Positions 6,629-6,912 of a stretch of DNA of 6,912 bases are shown in pieces. The number at the start of each line of letters is the position of its first letter. The first letter of the stretch is position 1. The notes beneath the pieces are model-generated. The model was given only the letters and a program-made list of their open reading frames with translations, made no database searches and was not told the DNA's origin. Position numbers and translations under genes: made by a program. Source of the DNA: Bacteroidota bacterium (GTDB taxonomy: Bacteria > CLD3 > SB21); assembly GCA_020438245.1 (NCBI GenBank), contig JAGQUY010000555.1, forward strand, positions 1-6,912. The letters are read 5' to 3'.

Positions 6629-6912
6629 GTGAGTTTTGCGTTATCAGAATCCAGATTTGGGTTTCTTTGGGCTATGGTTGCCATTGCTGGCATTTTCATG
6701 TGTGAGGATGGAAAAAGATTTGCAGCCCAAGATAACAAACTGCGACCGCCACCAGTTGCAGGTCATGCCATGGTTGCGTTGCATGATCGAATTTACATTA
6801 TTGGTGGAAAGACTCGGAACGGCGTGACCAACTGTGTCTGGACTCTGGCTGAAGGGCGTTGGATGCTGGGTGATCCTTTGGGGTTATCGGGTCTGAATGG
6901 GGTCACTGCGGT
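6629..6912 (+). CDS. kelch-repeat protein, N-terminal part, runs off right edge
   Basis: A GTG start at 6629 opens a frame that continues past the window end (94 codons seen). GAAGGGGA at 6613-6620 provides a ribosome site 8-9 bases upstream. The N-terminus looks like a signal: Arg9, then a hydrophobic stretch FGFLWAMVAIAGIFM (10-24), with possible cleavage near AAQ (32-34). After a Pro-rich linker comes the first kelch blade, AGHAMVALHDRIYIIGGK (44-61), with the diagnostic Gly-Gly at 59-60, followed by a hydrophobic-Trp pair (70-71) and Trp78 at the expected end of the repeat. Kelch proteins form beta-propellers used for protein binding or, in some, as oxidases or sialate mutarotases; one repeat does not tell which. 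A different frame with an ATG at 6636 overlaps this gene but carries no motif. It lies 146 bases after the NTF2-like gene. Confidence 0.8.
   Translation, partial: MSFALSESRFGFLWAMVAIAGIFMCEDGKRFAAQDNKLRPPPVAGHAMVALHDRIYIIGGKTRNGVTNCVWTLAEGRWMLGDPLGLSGLNGVTA

Noticed and set aside
6636..6827. 63-residue ATG frame at the right end
   Set aside because: Overlaps the kelch gene in another phase and shows no motif; the GTG frame at 6629 has the signal and the kelch blade.

Overview
The window reads as one strand (+) of a Gram-negative bacterial chromosome of moderate GC. Several products carry Sec or lipoprotein signals and one is a likely outer-membrane beta-barrel. Clear AAGGAG/GAGGAG Shine-Dalgarno sequences and GTG starts sit in front of genes whose content (lipoprotein hydrolases, a PDZ-less S41 peptidase, DUF4440/SnoaL-type NTF2 folds, a kelch protein) resembles the FCB group and neighbouring candidate phyla. 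That placement is an inference from gene content and is weak. No RNA gene, CRISPR array, insertion sequence or integrase is visible.

Layout. (1) 2-1857: the 3' part of a PAF-acetylhydrolase/dienelactone-hydrolase-like enzyme that runs off the left edge, then 26 bases later an alpha/beta hydrolase lipoprotein. (2) 1861-2285: a broken SnoaL-like (NTF2-fold) gene starting 3 bases after the hydrolase stop. Its parts lie in different frames, so it is a pseudogene unless the assembly is wrong. (3) 2286-4402: a short gap with a weak promoter candidate, a GTG-started beta-barrel-like protein, and a S41-family peptidase lipoprotein translated from a ribosome binding site that overlaps the barrel stop codon. 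(4) 4403-4739: a 337-base non-coding gap with a nested inverted repeat. (5) 4740-6482: a second alpha/beta hydrolase lipoprotein, clearly related to the one at 1018, followed 15 bases later by a secreted protein made of two NTF2-like domains. (6) 6629-6912: the GTG-started beginning of a kelch-repeat protein that runs off the right edge.

How the genes may work together. All recognisable products except the pseudogene and the edge-truncated first gene (N-terminus not visible) carry an export signal, so this looks like a cell-envelope/periplasmic accessory region rather than a cytosolic pathway. The pairing 'lipoprotein alpha/beta hydrolase followed closely by an NTF2-fold protein' occurs twice, once with a decayed partner, which suggests an ancestral two-gene cassette or a favoured association. 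Substrates cannot be deduced. I do not see convincing evidence of a new defence or mobile system. The most informative signals are the decayed NTF2 gene and the repeated hydrolase/NTF2 arrangement.
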